NCBI GenBank assembly: GCA_037178625.1
Contig: CM074131.1
Coordinates: 3,782,001-3,846,000 of the forward strand
Direction of reading: 5' to 3'
From: Skeletonema tropicum
Lineage: Eukaryota > Bacillariophyta > Thalassiosirophyceae > Thalassiosirales > Thalassiosiraceae
Length of the DNA: 64,000 nucleotides
Below the pieces are notes generated by a model. That model was not told the origin of the DNA. It saw nothing but the letters and a program-made list of their open reading frames with translations, and did no database searches. The first letter of the stretch is position 1; each line of letters begins with the position of its first letter. The position numbers and the translations under genes are program-made. Of this stretch, positions 62,057-64,000 are shown in pieces.

Positions 62057-64000
62057 ATGGACATCTTCTCTTTGATCCCGTCCAACTCGAACGATTCCCA
62101 AGACGATGATGGCAACAACGACACATCATCCACAAGCGGCCATTCGTCTCGACATTCCGATGAGCCAGTCGACAATAACAACATCTACGATAATGATTAC
62201 CTGACACCGCGCTCAGAATCATCTCTCGCTACACCACGATCACTCTTCTCAACGCCCCCACGAAGTCCACCCCGTCCAACAAGTAACGTTGATACCAGGA
62301 TTCGAATGAGGCGCTATAAGCTATCTCTTTCGCCTGGAACGACGCCAACTTCCTCTCCTAGAAAGTCAGATTATTCATCTGATGCTGGTACCCCCTCGAC
62401 ATCATCGGCCACAACATCATCACCAGTTGGCGTCGCTCTCTTTCATGATCGACATCAAGCTCATACTGGTGACTCGTCATCCTTTGCCACTCCCCCTCAT
62501 TCACCACATTCCACTCATACTTCTTCACCAACAAAATTCGAGTTGGATGGACTTTCACCATTGCAACAACGCCTTGCACGTGCACGTACCAAACGTGAAC
62601 GAATCATGGAAGAGCGTGCCCAAACTATTGACATGAAGATGAGAATCAAGGAATTGGAAGCCACCAAACGCAAAGAAGGTGCCACATTGGAGAAGGTTAT
62701 CAAAGCTAGGACGGAGGATTCTATTCTTCAAGCAAAGGAGCGACGGGATCAGCTTGAGGTTGATAAGCAACTCCAAATGTTGAGTCTTCGGGTGAAGCAG
62801 GAGAAGGCCATTCAACGCAGGGAGGGTGTTACCATGGAACGGATTGAGAAGGCACGCACTGAAGACTCCATTCTTCAAGCAAAAGAACGTAGAGATCATC
62901 AATTATCGCAACGAGTTCAAACTTTTGAGGCCAACATGGAAGCAAAATCGAAAGAGGCATCTCAACGTGTGGAGTCATATTTGTTGCAGAAGCAACAACG
63001 TGCCTGTCGCAAGGAGCAGAAGGAGCGAGCAGAGCAGAGGAGGAAGTTACTTTGGTATGAACGGAGAGCAAAGTTGTTGAAGTCATTAGATGGCAAGTTT
63101 GAACAGGCGACACGACGCTCCAATAAGATTACCAATGAGAAGGCCATCAAGGCCAAGGAGGAGTTGGCACGGGCTAAAGAGGTGGCTAGGAAGGTCAGGG
63201 CTGCGCGGGTGATCCAAGAGATTGCACGAGATGTGTTTGGTTTTAAGAAGTGCGATAATGTCGATATTGAGTTGAGTCAACATGAAGCTGCGGCGAGGCT
63301 GCAGAAATGGGTTGCATGGAGAGCTGCTATTTGTCAGCGGCGACTCGTCGAGTCATTTGGCGCAAGCGATGCTGCGTCAACGGCAACAAATAATGTGGTG
63401 GATGATTTATTGCAACTATTCCATGTGCAATCAAAAGATGGGAAGCAATCGAACCGTTGCTTGTCCTTCGAAGAGCTCACTTTACAAATGAGGCGACCCG
63501 ACAGTTCAACAAATAGCAGCAGCAATTATTGAGTGTCTCCTTCCCATCATTGACGTTCACTTTGCACCGCCATCAAAATCATCAAGCAAATGTGTGGACG
63601 GGAGATTACTATTGACGCTGCTCTTGATCGCTGTTCATCCATTTGATGTGCTTGGTGACGACTTTGATTGTGAAGATGGGGATCGATGTGCACGTGGCAC
63701 GAAGCAACTCGCCAGTTCTGCAGCTGCGTTGTTGCAATCGCTGTCGTCTACTCAACTCACCTACTACTTTTCACTTGCGGCTGATGATTTGATGAAGATT
63801 AGAGAATTATACCTCAAGGTAAGCAGCTGTAGAAAATTTTAAAACGCTCACATCGACATCTTTTCGATGTGATTTTGTTGAGTGACATTGTCCTCTCATT
63901 ATCTCTGTCTCTCTATCTCTTCAAAGTCCTCGACTCTCTTCAATTGGTGGAAGCAGATGGACCTCGAGGAGCTCATCGCTGGCCTCTCCACGCAGCTGCA
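62057..64000 (+). CDS. Tcp11-like (T-complex 11) protein, 5' part, with a +1 frame break
   Basis: Starts MDIFSLIPSNSNDSQDDDGN. Residues 1-160 are Ser/Thr/Pro-rich with PPRSPPRPTS. Residues 170-390 form a highly charged coiled coil with an internal repeat (EGATLEKVIKARTEDSILQA, then EGVTMERIEKARTEDSILQA). IQ-like segments follow (RVIQEIARDVFGFKK; AARLQKWVAWRAA). Near 63492 one base too many shifts the frame. Skipping it gives FEELTLQMRDPTVQQIAAAI, then CLLPIIDVHFAPPSKSSSK and DGRLLLTLLLIAVHPFDVLG, the start of the Tcp11 domain. The exon ends at 63818 (GTAAGC), the intron is 63819-63926, and the next exon reads SSTLFNWWKQMDLEELIAGL up to the window edge. The role of Tcp11 proteins outside animals is not known. 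The frame break may be a mutation or an error. Confidence 0.65.

Overview
The window looks like nuclear DNA of a photosynthetic stramenopile, most likely a centric diatom (inference). The evidence is GT-AG introns of about 100 nt, a leucine-rich-repeat (LRR) membrane protein with a Pro-Ser repeat stalk and one 72-nt exon per repeat, a Tcp11-like gene, large uncharacterised paralogous families, and a very high load of eukaryotic transposable elements (TEs). There is no bacterial-style operon, no CRISPR array, and no rRNA or tRNA gene that I can support. Layout, left: positions 1-9082 (minus strand) hold a secreted-protein gene whose third intron has grown to about 7.4 kb. That intron carries a Mutator-like element with about 570-bp inverted arms (1801-4503) and a non-autonomous LTR retrotransposon (4619-8318). 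Next come a decayed ankyrin-type paralog (10267-11494), a two-gene inverted-repeat transposon (11676-14284), the intact ankyrin-type gene (14892-16562), a divergent membrane-protein gene (17009-17737), and the first of three copies of a 247-aa family (18017-18760; the others are at 21118-21861 and 56693-57433). Layout, centre: 19.9-33.4 kb is mostly TE material. It holds a piggyBac-type zinc-ribbon exon, an inverted-repeat element (22269-23674), a 525-bp tandem duplication, a broken mariner-type transposase (26469-28000), an unclassified two-gene inverted-repeat element (about 28040-31080) and an internally deleted piggyBac-like element (31141-33393). An intact LRR gene (34101-36334) follows, then a Penelope-like reverse transcriptase (37657-39714) whose 3' flank carries a strong hairpin and a hammerhead-ribozyme-like fold (39909-39978). 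Layout, right: 40.28-51.45 kb is a tandem array of a unit of about 1.82 kb. It contains two hAT-like insertions at the same target site and an LTR retrotransposon (45944-48817) with a 5-bp target-site duplication. A PIF1-like helicase relic follows (52415-53723). The last part has a 1.9-kb transposon (54673-56559) and a 3.8-kb Tc1/mariner/IS630-type transposon (57599-61407, 1109-aa DDE protein). For both, paralogous flanking DNA elsewhere in the window supplies the empty target site. The window ends inside a Tcp11-like gene (62057 to beyond 64000). How it fits together: almost all structure comes from insertion, internal deletion and segmental duplication. A block of family gene plus the 5' flank of the Tcp11-like gene occurs twice (about 20.7-24.6 kb and 54.4-62.0 kb). 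Comparing the two copies dates and delimits the insertions. Host genes that look intact are the ankyrin-type gene, the membrane protein, the three family members and the LRR gene. Coordinates were derived by eye from the sequence; exon boundaries rest on GT/AG signals and reading-frame continuity.
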